Positions 6,256-6,271 of a DNA stretch of 6,271 nt are shown here, piece by piece (positions within the stretch are counted from its first letter, which is position 1; each line of letters starts with the position of its first letter). Source of the stretch: an uncultured Eubacterium sp. (GTDB lineage: Bacteria > Bacillota_A > Clostridia > Lachnospirales > Lachnospiraceae); NCBI GenBank assembly GCA_947653505.1, contig CANTHI010000232.1:1-6271 (forward strand), read 5' to 3'. Made by a program: the position numbers and the translations under genes. The notes beneath the pieces were generated by a model. The model was not told where the DNA came from. It ran no database searches and saw only the letters and a program-made list of their open reading frames with translations.

Positions 6256-6271
6256 ATGAACTGGTGCAATG
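6031..6271 (+). mobile_element. Left end of an IscB-type (IS200/IS605-like) element, cut by the window edge
   Basis: The element seems to begin where the HEARO-like RNA begins and runs out of the window. The final three bases (6269-6271) are an ATG about 30 nt after the last conserved-looking RNA segment, where the iscB start codon is usually found. An alternative ATG lies at 6256-6258. No protein can be read, so the nuclease itself is inferred. The boundary follows an intact SD sequence and a truncated response regulator. No transposase gene (tnpA) is seen before the boundary, as expected for the many IscB elements that depend on a transposase in trans. Confidence 0.55.

Overview
The window looks like a chromosomal segment of a gut-type Firmicute, most likely Lachnospiraceae or a close Clostridia relative. 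The grounds are strong AGGAG-type ribosome binding sites, a sigma-A promoter with an extended -10, Gram-positive style lipoprotein and chemoreceptor genes, and a large translational GTPase carrying a YacP/Rae1-type nuclease tail. This is a judgement from gene content, not a database match.

Layout. Positions 1-222 hold no gene I can support, but they contain a 23-nt imperfect inverted repeat (57-79 and 174-196). On the minus strand, a dCache-HAMP methyl-accepting chemotaxis protein (665-2641, or from 2647) overlaps by 8 nt the gene that follows it, a small lipoprotein with a covalent-FMN motif (223-672). The two are probably co-transcribed and translationally coupled. A divergent intergenic region (2648-2834) carries a good promoter for the plus-strand operon.

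On the plus strand, 2835-5594 encodes a 919-residue protein. It has a complete Tet(M)/EF-G-like GTPase, a basic linker and a C-terminal NYN ribonuclease domain resembling B. subtilis YacP/Rae1, the ribosome-associated A-site endonuclease. The loop that removes tetracycline in Tet(M) is not conserved, so a ribosome rescue or quality-control role is more likely than plain drug resistance. A LytTR/AgrA-type response regulator (5613-6017) follows after 18 bp. Its receiver domain is intact, but the output domain is missing and replaced by a short hydrophobic tail.

From about 6031 to the end of the window the sequence has the features of a HEARO/omega RNA, the guide RNA of IscB-type (OMEGA) nucleases encoded in IS200/IS605-like elements. 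It contains nested complementary segments, and an ATG lies at the last three bases where an iscB start would be expected. The element sits directly after a perfect Shine-Dalgarno sequence, so it appears to have inserted between the ribosome binding site and start codon of a downstream gene. No terminator is visible between the GTPase gene and this RNA, so read-through from the operon could supply guide RNA transcript.
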